From assembly GCA_963612465.1 (NCBI GenBank), contig CAVDUV010000012.1, positions 15,301 through 79,300 of the forward strand: a stretch of DNA of 64,000 bases, written 5' to 3'. The notes beneath the pieces are model-generated. The model made no database searches. It was not told where the DNA came from and saw only the letters and a program-made list of their open reading frames with translations. Source of the stretch: Sodaliphilus sp963612465 (GTDB lineage: Bacteria; Bacteroidota; Bacteroidia; Bacteroidales; Muribaculaceae). Shown one piece after another: positions 1-8,251 of the stretch; the stretch's first letter is position 1; each line of letters begins with the position of its first letter. The translations under genes and the position numbers were made by a program.

Positions 1-86
1 CGGCACGAGTCGAGCGACACTTGTGCTGCGGCCGTTGAGCTGCACGCCAGCGCTGTGAGCATTATTGCAATTATTTTATTTCCCAT
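1..86 (-). CDS. TolC-family outer membrane efflux protein, N-terminal fragment
   Basis: Only the first 28 codons lie in the window; the gene runs off the left edge. The reverse strand from 86 reads a signal peptide (MGNKIIAIMLTALACSSTA) followed by AAAQVSLDSCR. A mature start resembling V-S-L-D-S-C-R is common at the beginning of Bacteroidota TolC-like proteins, which form the outer-membrane channel of RND or ABC efflux systems. The start is the ATG at 84-86, about 35 bases below a good -7 element (128-135). Family assignment rests on this short stretch, so it is tentative; any secreted protein with a similar mature start would fit. Confidence 0.5.
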   Translation of the reverse strand, partial: MGNKIIAIMLTALACSSTAAAQVSLDSC

Positions 87-127
87 TGCGTCACTATTGA
101 TGTGGATTTGCTTTTGTTCTAACTTGG

Positions 128-135
128 CAAAGATA
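128..135 (-). promoter_or_regulatory. Promoter -7 element for the TolC-like gene
   Basis: Read on the minus strand this is TATCTTTG, a perfect match to the Bacteroidota -7 consensus TAnnTTTG. It would start transcription around 121, about 35 bases before the ATG at 86. No clear TTTG is seen 19-21 bases upstream, so the -33 element is weak, which would suit a promoter that needs an activator or is under an operator. Confidence 0.5.
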
Positions 136-163
136 GCTCATTTGTACCAATAAATGTGTTGGC

Positions 164-240
164 TGTTCCGCAAACGAACACCTATTTATACCATTTGGAA
201 CACAATTCACATCCAAAGCAACTGCACGGGTGTTCCAAAT
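164..240. promoter_or_regulatory. Cluster of GTGTTCC half-sites (candidate operator)
   Basis: Four copies of a GTGTTCC-like half-site lie within 77 bases upstream of the TolC-like gene. TGTTC (164-168) and GAACA (176-180) form a palindrome with a 7-base spacer. ATTTGGAACAC (193-203) and GTGTTCCAAAT (230-240) are an 11-base perfect inverted repeat with a 26-base spacer. There is no U-tract after the larger repeat in either direction, so a terminator is unlikely. A repressor or activator site for the efflux operon is inferred. Confidence 0.4.
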
Positions 241-308
241 TGCGGAATTTGCCATTTTCAGGCTTCAGGCACAGGCTATGAAGATATTAGCCGAAAGGCG
301 GCAAGGGC

Positions 309-1211
309 TTACTTGCTGAACGAGAACGACCTTGACCCCAAGCGGTAACGGCCGTCAAACACCTCAACCGTGTACTGCCCCGGATTGAGCGTGGTGTTGA
401 CGTTGTAATAAACCGTCACTGGCACTTCCTGGCCGCTGTATTCTATCACCTTATGTGCAGTATAGGCCACACGGCCGCCCTCGAAGCTGAACGTGCCGCT
501 TTGGCCAAGCAGAGATCCCTCGGGACCGGTGATGCGCACATAGAGGTCTTTCATGCCGGTAGGGGTAGAGTTGTTTTGTGTCACGGTAAAGCCTACTGCC
601 AACTGGCGTGCCTTGGTCACCTTTTTCTCGGTCTTGCCGTTACCCTTAAGAGCACTCAGGCTAAGGCCGGTGATGTTGAGTTTCTCGGCAAGCACCATGC
701 GCTTGTTGAGGTTGTCGTTTTGTGCCGACACATCGGCCACCTGCGTCGACAGAGCCTCGTTTTGACTGCGTATCTGAGAGTTTTCGAGCTTGAGGCCCGC
801 GTTTTCCTTGCCGAGCGAGTCGATGATGCTCACATAGTGGCGCATGATGCCTTTCAGCGTCACTATCTCGTTTTGCAGCTCACGGATGCGCTTGGCGCTG
901 GTGGCCTTCTGCGAGTTCAGTTCCTGCAGCAATTGCTGCACGCGTTCCTTGGCTTGGTTGTACTTGATGAGCACAGTGTCGTTTTTTATATACTGCGTCT
1001 GTCCCTCGAGGTTCTTGAACTGGTTGTCGAGCAACTGATATTGACTGGCGAGCTGGAGCTGATCGTTCTTCAGTTGCAGCTGTTCTATTTTAGCCTGTTG
1101 TTCCTTATCCTTCTTACTCTCGCTGTGCATGTAATAGGCAAGAGAGCCCACTGCGGCAACGACTGCCAATATTGCTATGGTGACTATAGCCTTGGTTGAT
1201 GATGATGTCAT
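309..1211 (-). CDS. Membrane-anchored coiled-coil protein of unknown function
   Basis: A 300-residue protein that I do not recognise as a named family. It has a short N-terminal cytoplasmic tail, one membrane segment (about residues 8-27), a long heptad-rich, Q/K/L/N-rich coiled coil (about 30-195), a basic linker, and a C-terminal beta-rich domain (about 205-300) with alternating hydrophobic residues that looks Ig-like. The protein is probably anchored in the inner membrane with the coiled coil and beta domain in the periplasm. It is the last gene of the cluster that starts at 3185, 88 bases after the 207-aa gene. The architecture suggests a scaffold or envelope-spanning spacer; that role is inference. 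Confidence 0.75.
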   Translation of the reverse strand: MTSSSTKAIVTIAILAVVAAVGSLAYYMHSESKKDKEQQAKIEQLQLKNDQLQLASQYQLLDNQFKNLEGQTQYIKNDTVLIKYNQAKERVQQLLQELNSQKATSAKRIRELQNEIVTLKGIMRHYVSIIDSLGKENAGLKLENSQIRSQNEALSTQVADVSAQNDNLNKRMVLAEKLNITGLSLSALKGNGKTEKKVTKARQLAVGFTVTQNNSTPTGMKDLYVRITGPEGSLLGQSGTFSFEGGRVAYTAHKVIEYSGQEVPVTVYYNVNTTLNPGQYTVEVFDGRYRLGSRSFSFSK

Positions 1212-1299
1212 ATTGATGCGTATGTGTGTGTATTTTGTTCGTATAAAGTTGTTTTACCGTTTTTATCTTGCCCGGTTGGCCATCAAAGCCAGCCGGCGG

Positions 1300-1923
1300 C
1301 TACACTTCAAAAGTGCGCTCAGGCTTTTTGGGCTTGTTTTGCTCTTGCTGCTTACGCAGCTCCTCTTGCCGTTGCTGGTCTTGCTTGATTGCATCGCTCT
1401 TCTTCTGCACCTTTTGCTTGTGCTTCTCGCGGTTGGGCTGTTGGGTCTTGTTTTCGGCAAAGCTCTTCACCATGTCTTCTACCGCATCGCGGCTTCCCAG
1501 CAGATAGTTGACGGTGATTTCCACTATTATGCTGCCCTTCTTCGAAATCAGGTCGGCAATCAGTCCGCGAGAACCGTCGGGCATGGTGCCACTGATGCAC
1601 TTAGAGTCAAAGCCCTTGACCTTGATGCGCTCAATGCGGGTGTCATACATGTTGAAACCCGAAGCCTTGCGACGCAGGTTGTTCTCGATTTTCTTCGCAT
1701 CGTCGGCCCGCTTTTCATACAGTTGCACGGTCATCACCATTTCGTCCCAATGGATTTCAAACCGTGTGGGGCTGTTGTAGGTGACAAATCCGCCATCGGG
1801 CGTCTCGAAGGTGAGATTGTGCTGGCTCCAAGTGTAGACCGCTGCGTTGGCCTTGAATCCAATGCCAAGCAGACAGGCAGCGGCAGCCGTCACTGCCATG
1901 ATTGTATGTTTTAATCCTTTCAT
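1300..1923 (-). CDS. Exported protein with basic, glutamine-rich tail, unknown function
   Basis: 207 residues. The N-terminus is a Sec signal peptide (MKGLKHTIMAVTAAAACLLG, cleavage near FKANA-AVYTW). The mature part (about 28-145) is an alpha/beta domain with repeated aromatic and acidic positions. The last ~60 residues are almost entirely K, Q, E, R and N, predicted to be helical or disordered. No enzyme motif is visible. It sits 62 bases after the GH25 muramidase gene and 88 bases before the coiled-coil gene, all on the same strand, so it is probably cotranscribed and acts in the periplasm with them. Confidence 0.7.
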   Translation of the reverse strand: MKGLKHTIMAVTAAAACLLGIGFKANAAVYTWSQHNLTFETPDGGFVTYNSPTRFEIHWDEMVMTVQLYEKRADDAKKIENNLRRKASGFNMYDTRIERIKVKGFDSKCISGTMPDGSRGLIADLISKKGSIIVEITVNYLLGSRDAVEDMVKSFAENKTQQPNREKHKQKVQKKSDAIKQDQQRQEELRKQQEQNKPKKPERTFEV

Positions 1924-1985
1924 TTCCAGAATAGATGTCGCGTTTGTTTTTATATTATTTCATTGTGCCGACAGGGCATTGTGCG

Positions 1986-2762
1986 CTACCGGCCAGTGGT
2001 TTCAATCCATTTGTTCCACTTTTCGCGAGAGCCGTTGAACACATTCATGTCCACATCGCCTTTTATGCCGTCGACGGTGCCCCAATGGCTGAACTGCTGC
2101 AAGTGGTGATTGTAATGAGGCAACAACTCGGGCGACGAGAAAGAGCACAGCCACAAGTAGTCGTGGTCGCTTATCTGCCTCACATATTTTTTGTAGCCAT
2201 TGCCGTTGGTGTAAATCATCACCTTGCGGCCATGCTTTTTAAGGCTGGTCACCATGTCGTTGAGGCGGGCGAGCGCCACGTCGTCGTCCACAAAGTGATC
2301 GTTACTCCAGTCCTCCACATCCACCACCACGGGAAGGTCAAGCCGACGATTGCCTATGGCCTTCATGAAATTGGCGGCCTGGCGGTGTCCGTCGGTCTTT
2401 TTACGAAAAAAGTGATAGGCACCCACCTTGAGTCCGGCACGTCGGGCATCGAGGTAATAGGATGCGAAAGCCGGATCGCGGTACTGCTTGCCCTCGCTGG
2501 CCTTGATTATCACGAAACTTATGCCGTCGCGGCTCACACGGCCGAAGTCGATGGCGCCGTTATGGTTCGAGATATCAACCCCCATCACCGGATAGGCATT
2601 TCGGTCGATAGTCACCCGCGGGTGTATGAAATGCCTGCGTTCCACATAGAGCACCAGGCATGCGGCAACTGCCAAGCACACTCCGGCGCACAGCAGCCAC
2701 CGGCACAACCTCTTGGGCCGTGACGACTGACGTGACCGTGTGTGAAGCTGTGGCATACGCAT
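1986..2762 (-). CDS. Membrane-anchored GH25 family muramidase (lysozyme)
   Basis: 258 residues. A basic N-terminus is followed by one membrane segment (about 22-40) and a glycoside hydrolase family 25 domain (about 58-255). GH25 landmarks are visible: GVDISNHNG at 61-69 (active-site Asp63), IIKASEG at 85-91, and VVVDVED at 145-151 with the Asp/Glu pair expected of the catalytic acid. The enzyme should cleave the beta-1,4 bond between MurNAc and GlcNAc in peptidoglycan. The uncleaved anchor suggests a periplasmic enzyme held in the inner membrane. It starts only 6 bases after the stop of the TM2-domain gene, so the two are coupled in one operon. Family call is firm; physiological role is inference. 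Confidence 0.88.
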   Translation of the reverse strand: MRMPQLHTRSRQSSRPKRLCRWLLCAGVCLAVAACLVLYVERRHFIHPRVTIDRNAYPVMGVDISNHNGAIDFGRVSRDGISFVIIKASEGKQYRDPAFASYYLDARRAGLKVGAYHFFRKKTDGHRQAANFMKAIGNRRLDLPVVVDVEDWSNDHFVDDDVALARLNDMVTSLKKHGRKVMIYTNGNGYKKYVRQISDHDYLWLCSFSSPELLPHYNHHLQQFSHWGTVDGIKGDVDMNVFNGSREKWNKWIETTGR

Positions 2763-2768
2763 TATTTT

Positions 2769-3185
2769 TCAGAACAGCGGAAACTGCGATGGAGTGTTGA
2801 CGTATTTGCTCTCAAACGAAGCCTGCGTTCCCGTGAGGAACATAATTCCCTGCACAATGCTCACCACGGCGCAAGCCCACGAGAGCAATCCGAGCGACAA
2901 CACTGTGACAACAAGGAACACCACGCCCGGCAGCACTTTGCCCAAATAGAAATAGTGCACGCCAAAGGCTCCAAGGAATATCGCGAGCAATCCCGCCACG
3001 CCACGGCTCTTGCCGCTCGGCCCATTGGCAAACACGTCGGGCTCTGGTTGCGGCGGCATGGGAGGCGTGTCGCTTGCACCATAAGCAGTGGGATAGATGG
3101 CGCCGCAATAGGGGCACCTCACATTCTGCTGGCGGTCCACGGTAGTGAACTCCTGATTGCAGCCTGGACATTTATACTTGTACAT
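2769..3185 (-). CDS. Zinc-ribbon / TM2 domain membrane protein
   Basis: 138 residues. An N-terminal zinc ribbon has two CxxC knuckles (C6/C9 and C24/C27). A Pro-rich linker follows, then a TM2 domain of two hydrophobic helices (about 62-115) with the family pattern GxxGxHYFYLGK between them and a Gly-rich turn. TM2 proteins are common in Bacteroidota; their function is generally unknown. First gene of the cluster with GH25 and two unknown exported proteins; a 295-base gap separates it from the M48 gene upstream. The ribbon would lie in the cytoplasm. A sensor or membrane-organising role is only a guess. Confidence 0.85.
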   Translation of the reverse strand: MYKYKCPGCNQEFTTVDRQQNVRCPYCGAIYPTAYGASDTPPMPPQPEPDVFANGPSGKSRGVAGLLAIFLGAFGVHYFYLGKVLPGVVFLVVTVLSLGLLSWACAVVSIVQGIMFLTGTQASFESKYVNTPSQFPLF

Positions 3186-3395
3186 TTTCTTCGTTTTTTA
3201 TTAAAAAACAACTATTACAGCGGCAGTTACACACCCCGCCATATTAATATGCTAAATTAGTAAAAAAACACCGCTCACACATCACTTTTATGTTTTTTTT
3301 AGACCCGTGCAGGTTTACCGCTGGCGCAGTAGACTCAGCGGCGCACCGAAGCCCATGCATACCGTTATTGTCGCAATGGTCATCAAAACGCAGCA

Positions 3396-3465
3396 ACGGG
3401 GGCACAGCCGTTTGCAACAGCCAAGCCCCCGTAGTGCGGTAAGCGTGATTCCGAGTACAGGAATC
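3396..3465 (-). terminator. Hairpins downstream of the M48 protease gene
   Basis: Two stem-loops sit just below the M48 stop codon. ACGGGGGC (3396-3403) pairs with GCCCCCGT (3425-3432) over a 21-base loop, and GATTCC (3447-3452) pairs with GGAATC (3460-3465) over 7 bases. Neither is followed by a clear U-tract on the minus strand, so termination is only possible. The rest of the gap 3186-3480 shows no reading frame or promoter that I can support. Confidence 0.3.
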
Positions 3466-3480
3466 GATGCCCTTTACTAT

Positions 3481-4356
3481 TTATTTCTTCTTGGTTTTCG
3501 ACTTCGTTGTAGTTGTCTTTTTGCTTGAAGTGGTGGTTGTTGCAGCAGCCTTCTTAGGGATGTAGGCGGCATACTTTTTCTCGATTTCAGGAATCTCCTT
3601 CTGAATGTCGGCTATGCGCTTCGAGTCGCTCGGGTGAGTGCTGAGGAACTCGGGTACCTTCGATGTGGACTGTGCCGACATCTTCTGCCAAAATGTGGTT
3701 GCCACCTCAGGGTTATATCCGGCCATCATCATGAGCACAAGGCCCATATAGTCGGCCTCGCTCTCGTGCTTGCGCGAGAACGGCAACACCACGGCATAGT
3801 TGGCTCCCAGGCCATACACCGACTGAGCAACCTTCTGCACAGCCTCGCTCTTGCCCGATGTGGCCACGCCAAGCGCCTGGGCTCCATACTGAGCGAGCAC
3901 TTGCTGGCTCATGCGCTCATTGCTGTGCTTTGCCACAGCGTGAGCCACCTCATGGCCCAGCACCACAGCAAGCTCATCGTCGCTGCCTATTATTTTCATC
4001 AAGCCTTCATAGACCACGATTTTACCGCCAGGCATGCACCAGGCATTCACCTCGTCGCTCTTCACCAAATTGAACTCCCACGAGAAATTCTTCACCTCGT
4101 CGGCAGCCCCGTTGTTCTTAAGATAGGTTTCGGTGGCTGCGGCAATCTTCTTGCCCACACGCTCTACCTGTGCACAAGGAGTCTTGTCGGTCGAAACAGT
4201 GGCCGATTTCATGAACGACGAATACTGCGAGAGGCTCGACTGAAGCACCTCACTGTCGCTCACCAAGTTAAGCTGCTTGCGTCCGGTAATAGGCACCGAC
4301 CCGCAGCTAGTGAGAAGCAAAGCGGCAGCTGACATTGACACTAATAACTTCTTCAT
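3481..4356 (-). CDS. M48 family metalloprotease lipoprotein (LoiP/BepA-like)
   Basis: 291 residues. The N-terminus is a lipoprotein signal with lipobox LTSC (Cys18), so the mature protein is lipidated. The M48 zinc site is HEVAH (135-139), with the third ligand in HESEADYMG further on. The last ~25 residues are a Lys/Thr-rich tail. M48 lipoproteins of this size are periplasmic quality-control proteases that act on misassembled outer-membrane proteins. The gene is the last of trmB-mrp-M48, 67 bases after mrp. The C-terminal tail is low complexity and carries no known domain. Confidence 0.9.
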   Translation of the reverse strand: MKKLLVSMSAAALLLTSCGSVPITGRKQLNLVSDSEVLQSSLSQYSSFMKSATVSTDKTPCAQVERVGKKIAAATETYLKNNGAADEVKNFSWEFNLVKSDEVNAWCMPGGKIVVYEGLMKIIGSDDELAVVLGHEVAHAVAKHSNERMSQQVLAQYGAQALGVATSGKSEAVQKVAQSVYGLGANYAVVLPFSRKHESEADYMGLVLMMMAGYNPEVATTFWQKMSAQSTSKVPEFLSTHPSDSKRIADIQKEIPEIEKKYAAYIPKKAAATTTTSSKKTTTTKSKTKKK

Positions 4357-4423
4357 TTTTCTGTATTTAATTGTTTAGTAGTTGGTTGGTCTTGTTTTTT
4401 CATTGTCGGCAAGAAGCCGGCAA

Positions 4424-5533
4424 TCAATGGGTTTCCACCTTGTGGGTGGGAGGCAGCGTGGCATTGCGCTTGTCAACGGCCTTGGCCACAGCCTCGGCCA
4501 AGCGAGTGAACGAAGCCCCCGACACACTGTTCTGCAGCGTTACCGGCACTCCGTCGTCGCCGCCCTTGCATATTCCTGCCACAAGAGGTATCTGCCCCAG
4601 CAAGTCGACGCCAAGCGCCTCGGCAAGGTTCTTGCCGCCGTCTTTGCCGAAGATGAAGTATTTCTCGTCGGGGTGAGCCGCCGGCGTGAACCACGACATG
4701 TTTTCCACAATGCCCAGCACAGGCACACCCACCTGCTCGCCCACAAACATGCTGATGCCCTTGCGCGCATCGGCCAGAGCCACCTCTTGCGGTGTGGTCA
4801 CCACTATGGCACCCGTGAGCGCCAGCGTCTGCACAAGAGTGAGATGGATATCGCTTGTGCCCGGAGGCATGTCGATGATAAAGTAGTCGAGCTCGCCCCA
4901 CTCGGCCTCGCAAATGAGCTGCTTGAGGGCGTTGCTTGCCATGGCACCGCGCCACAGCACGGCTTTGTCCTTGTCGACCACAAAGCCTATCGAGAGAATT
5001 TTCACGCCATACTTCTCGGCAGGGATTATCAGGTTTTTACCGTCGACAGGATGAACATAAATCTCCTCATCCTCAACCCCAAACATTTTAGGAACCGACG
5101 GCCCGAAAATATCGGCATCGAGCAGTCCCACCTTATAGCCTTGGCGAGCAAGCGCCACAGCAAGATTGGAGGCAACGGTAGACTTGCCCACTCCACCCTT
5201 GCCGCTCGACACGCCAATGATGTTTTTCACTCCTGCCAGCGGCTTGTCGGCCACGGGCTTCTTGATCTGTGATTGTGGAGTGACCACGGCAATGTTGCCC
5301 TTGATGTCGACATCGGCCGACACATGGGTGAGGATTGCAGCCTCGGCAGCACGGACTATCGACTTGATGAACGGGTCGGTAGCCTTGCTGAACTTCAGCG
5401 AGAAGCTCACCTTGTGGCCCTCGATGCGTATGTCGTCTTCAACCATACCCATTTCCACAATGTTTTTCCCGGTTCCGGGATAGCGCACTGTGGCCAGGGC
5501 ATCGGTTATGAGTTTCGGATATATAGTGTCCAT
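4424..5533 (-). CDS. mrp: Mrp/NBP35-family ATP-binding protein (Fe-S carrier)
   Basis: 369 residues. An N-terminal MIP18/DUF59 domain (about 1-85) is joined to a deviant Walker-A P-loop ATPase of the SIMIBI class, with SSGKGGVGKST at 109-119 and DMPPGTSD as the switch region. Mrp/ApbC proteins carry and transfer iron-sulfur clusters in the cytoplasm. The CxxC pair that binds the bridging cluster in E. coli ApbC is absent: the matching segment reads ENMSWFTPAAHPDEKY. From memory, other Bacteroidota Mrp proteins look similar there. The gene lies 66 bases after trmB and 67 before the M48 gene, probably one transcript. Confidence 0.92.
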   Translation of the reverse strand: MDTIYPKLITDALATVRYPGTGKNIVEMGMVEDDIRIEGHKVSFSLKFSKATDPFIKSIVRAAEAAILTHVSADVDIKGNIAVVTPQSQIKKPVADKPLAGVKNIIGVSSGKGGVGKSTVASNLAVALARQGYKVGLLDADIFGPSVPKMFGVEDEEIYVHPVDGKNLIIPAEKYGVKILSIGFVVDKDKAVLWRGAMASNALKQLICEAEWGELDYFIIDMPPGTSDIHLTLVQTLALTGAIVVTTPQEVALADARKGISMFVGEQVGVPVLGIVENMSWFTPAAHPDEKYFIFGKDGGKNLAEALGVDLLGQIPLVAGICKGGDDGVPVTLQNSVSGASFTRLAEAVAKAVDKRNATLPPTHKVETH

Positions 5534-5599
5534 AGTTGTTTTTTATATACAAGATTGATTTATTGTAGCCCTTTCAGTGACTGTTGTGCCCACATGTGA

Positions 5600-6382
5600 T
5601 TACTCGGCCGCACCGTCGGGCGGTGTGGCAAAGAGTTGCGGCATTTGGATGAATCCGCGGTTGTAGCTGCGGTAAGTGTCGGGCTCGATTTCGATGTCGG
5701 GCTCCTGTAGCTGTCCGTCTTGCGGCAGGTGGAACTTTATGTACTTTATGGTCAGGCCGCGCTCGAGCCATTGGCGCTCATAGTGGGTCTTCATCTCAAG
5801 TATGTCGTCGGCAAGTCCGCTGGCATAGAGGTCACTGGTGTCGACATCGACGCCAAACCCGTTGAGCTTCACAAGCTCGTGTGTGTAGCAGTAGAGGAAC
5901 GGACTGTCGGTCTTCAGATGAATAATTCCATCGGGTTTCAGTATTTGCCTGTAATTGGCAAGAAACCGTGTGGAAGTAAGCCGCTTGTTGGCATTTTTCA
6001 TTTGCGGGTCGGGGAAAGTGATCCAAATCTCGGCCACCTCGCCCGGGGCAAAAAAATGTGTTATCAATTCAATTGACGTGCGCAGAAAGGCCACATTGGT
6101 CATTCCATCCTGTTCCACCATTTTTGCTCCAGTCCACATGCGTGCGCCCTTTATGTCGACCCCAATGTAGTTTTTGTCGGGGAAGCGCTTGCCAAGGCCC
6201 ACCGCATATTCGCCTTTGCCGCAACCTAGTTCAAGCACTATAGGGTTGCTGTTGCGGAAGTATTCCTCATTCCACTTGCCCTTGAGCGGGAATCCCTGCT
6301 CCTTGAGCACCGCAAAAGGATACTGGAACACGCAGTGAAACGTTTCCATGTCGGCAAACTTTTTCAGTTTGTTTTTACCCAT
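5600..6382 (-). CDS. trmB: tRNA (guanine46-N7)-methyltransferase
   Basis: 260 residues, of normal length. TrmB forms m7G46 in the variable loop of tRNA using S-adenosylmethionine. The SAM-binding motif is VLELGCGKGEYA, the second binding region is IGVDIKGARMW, and the family signature ITFPDPQMKNANKRL is present. The N-terminus MGKNKLKKFADMETF is typical of Bacteroidota TrmB. It heads the run trmB-mrp-M48. The 138-base gap upstream holds an 11-bp hairpin (6417-6455) but no convincing promoter. Confidence 0.95.
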   Translation of the reverse strand: MGKNKLKKFADMETFHCVFQYPFAVLKEQGFPLKGKWNEEYFRNSNPIVLELGCGKGEYAVGLGKRFPDKNYIGVDIKGARMWTGAKMVEQDGMTNVAFLRTSIELITHFFAPGEVAEIWITFPDPQMKNANKRLTSTRFLANYRQILKPDGIIHLKTDSPFLYCYTHELVKLNGFGVDVDTSDLYASGLADDILEMKTHYERQWLERGLTIKYIKFHLPQDGQLQEPDIEIEPDTYRSYNRGFIQMPQLFATPPDGAAE

Positions 6383-6416
6383 TGTTAGTTATATACTGTT
6401 TTTTCGCTATTTGCTG

Positions 6417-6455
6417 TTTTTGCCTGGCCCACCCAAAGCGCAGACCAGGCAAAAA
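6417..6455. terminator. Symmetric hairpin between the LRR gene and trmB
   Basis: TTTTTGCCTGG (6417-6427) and CCAGGCAAAAA (6445-6455) form an 11-bp perfect stem with a 17-base loop. The T and A runs are part of the stem, so neither strand has a free U-tract. It could end LRR-gene transcription or protect the transcript end. Confidence 0.4.
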
Positions 6456-6520
6456 GTATTCAATCATTAAAAGTGTGTGTGTGCAAAAGTTGAGAAGCCC
6501 TATGCAACCGACGCCGTGCG

Positions 6521-8008
6521 TCAACGCATGAGTTTTAACGTCTTCTTCGCGCCACCGTCAAGCACCACCTGCACCAGATAGTAGCGTCCGGCACAGTTTT
6601 GTGTGTCAAGCTCAGCGCGCTCACCGGCATTGACTATGCTGCTCAGCAAGATGCCATCAGGTGTGACGATGCTCACGCGCGCCATGGGTGCACTTGCCTC
6701 GATCACAAGCGTGGTTCCCGAGAAGTGAGCCTTGACGCTTGCCGCAGCCACCTTCACATCGGCCACATCAAGCGTGGGGTCGTCGATTATCTTAAATTCC
6801 TTCCATTGCGGAGCGGCCTTGTAGGCATCGGCGGCGGCAGTGTTGACATACAGAGTCACCTTCGGCTGGTCGACACCGGCCCAGAGGCTGTCGGCACTCT
6901 CAGGCACAGTCATAGGTTCGGCGATGAGCTCCTTCAAGGCGGTCATTCCGGCCATGGCCTTGGTGCCTATTTGCTCCACGGTGCGCGGTATGATGAGGCG
7001 CGCCACACGGTTCCAGTTATAGAGGGCATAGTCGCCTATCTTTACCAAGCCGCGGTTGAGCACAGTGTCGGTTGCCACTGCATTGCTGCCTGCCAGCACA
7101 AAGTTGCCAATGCTTACCACGCTCGACGGGAAGCTAAGCTGCTTGAGCTGGGTGTTGTAGAAAAATGCGCCGTCGCCCACCGACTCAACACTCTCGGGGA
7201 GGTCGACCGATGCAAGCGGAGTGTTGGCAAACGCCCACTGCCCCACTGCCGTGAGTTGCGGGCAAGCCTTGAAGTTGAATTGAGTGATGCCCGATGAGAC
7301 GAAAGCATCGTCGCCTATACCGGTGATAGCACTTGGCGAAGCCAAATCGACCGACGTGAGCGCAGTGCAGCCGGCAAAAGCGCCAGCCCCAACAAAGGCA
7401 ACATCCTTGCCAAGCGACACCGAGGCAAGAGCGGTGCAGCCCTTGAATGCATCGGAGCCTATCGACTTGCAGTCGATTGAGGCCTCGGCAAGAACCGGGC
7501 AACGAGAAAACGAGCCTTGGCCCATGGCACGTACGGTCGACGGTATGCTGACCGATGTAAGCGAGCCACAGCCGCTATAGGCATAACTGCCAATGGAGTC
7601 GACCGTAGCCGGCAACTCCACCTTCAACAGCTGGTTGCATCCGGCAAAGGCGGCAAATCCCACCGTGCGCAATTGCTGCGGCAGAACCACGCTTGTGAGG
7701 TTCATGCCAAAGAAGGCCGTGTTGGGTATGGTGTGTGCCGGATAGGTAGTCGCAGTTCCAAACACCGGATTGTCGACATCGCTGTAAGCCTCGATTTCAA
7801 CCGCACTAAGGTCGAGCTGCGTCATAGCACGCAGAGAATCGGCAATGAAACGGAAATCGCGCGCATCAAGAGTGCCACTCACGGTGAGCGACGTGATGCT
7901 GTGGTCGGTAACAACCGAGGCCAAATGGCCAGATGTGGTGGTTACATCGACAGCCCATGCTTGCAGGGTGAATAAGCCGGCGGCAAGTAGTAATAAGATT
8001 TTTCGCAT
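6521..8008 (-). CDS. BspA-like leucine-rich repeat surface protein with T9SS sorting tail
   Basis: 495 residues. A signal peptide (about 1-19, ending AWA-VDV) is followed by about a dozen BspA-type LRR_5 repeats (about 45-385) of the form IGxxAFxGCxxLxxVxLPxxV. A linker and a C-terminal beta domain (about 415-495) ending in GRYYLVQVVLDGGAKKTLKL resemble the type A T9SS sorting domain. LRR_5 proteins of this group are cell-surface adhesins or carbohydrate- and host-binding proteins. The gene is monocistronic and about 0.8 kb from porV, whose product would shuttle such cargo. The ligand cannot be predicted. Confidence 0.85.
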   Translation of the reverse strand: MRKILLLLAAGLFTLQAWAVDVTTTSGHLASVVTDHSITSLTVSGTLDARDFRFIADSLRAMTQLDLSAVEIEAYSDVDNPVFGTATTYPAHTIPNTAFFGMNLTSVVLPQQLRTVGFAAFAGCNQLLKVELPATVDSIGSYAYSGCGSLTSVSIPSTVRAMGQGSFSRCPVLAEASIDCKSIGSDAFKGCTALASVSLGKDVAFVGAGAFAGCTALTSVDLASPSAITGIGDDAFVSSGITQFNFKACPQLTAVGQWAFANTPLASVDLPESVESVGDGAFFYNTQLKQLSFPSSVVSIGNFVLAGSNAVATDTVLNRGLVKIGDYALYNWNRVARLIIPRTVEQIGTKAMAGMTALKELIAEPMTVPESADSLWAGVDQPKVTLYVNTAAADAYKAAPQWKEFKIIDDPTLDVADVKVAAASVKAHFSGTTLVIEASAPMARVSIVTPDGILLSSIVNAGERAELDTQNCAGRYYLVQVVLDGGAKKTLKLMR

Positions 8009-8186
8009 GCTGTTATCTGTTTCTATTACAAAAATAGGAATAAAATTCGTAAAACCGCTTGATGCGCCTCACTTTTTTGCGACACACCCATACCGTTGCC
8101 GCAGCGTGTGGCAAGCGGTGGCGGAATACACATTTTTTATAATAACGTTAAACCCTACTATTATATTGCAAAGTCGATGCCAATAG

Positions 8187-8233
8187 CACGCCCCGCCACA
8201 GGTCGTGGAGATTGCGACTAGTGGCGGGGCGTG
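8187..8233 (-). terminator. Strong hairpin after ispF
   Basis: CACGCCCCGCCAC (8187-8199) pairs perfectly with GTGGCGGGGCGTG (8221-8233), and GTCG/CGAC in the loop extend it. It lies 19 bases below the ispF stop. The following minus-strand bases are only moderately U-rich, so it may act as a terminator or 3'-end stabiliser. Confidence 0.55.
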
Positions 8234-8251
8234 TGATAAGGAGGCAGGCAC

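Noticed and set aside
193..240. Inverted repeat considered as a terminator for the coiled-coil gene
   Set aside because: No U-tract on the minus strand, spacer of 26 bases, and the half-site recurs at 164-182, which fits a binding site better.
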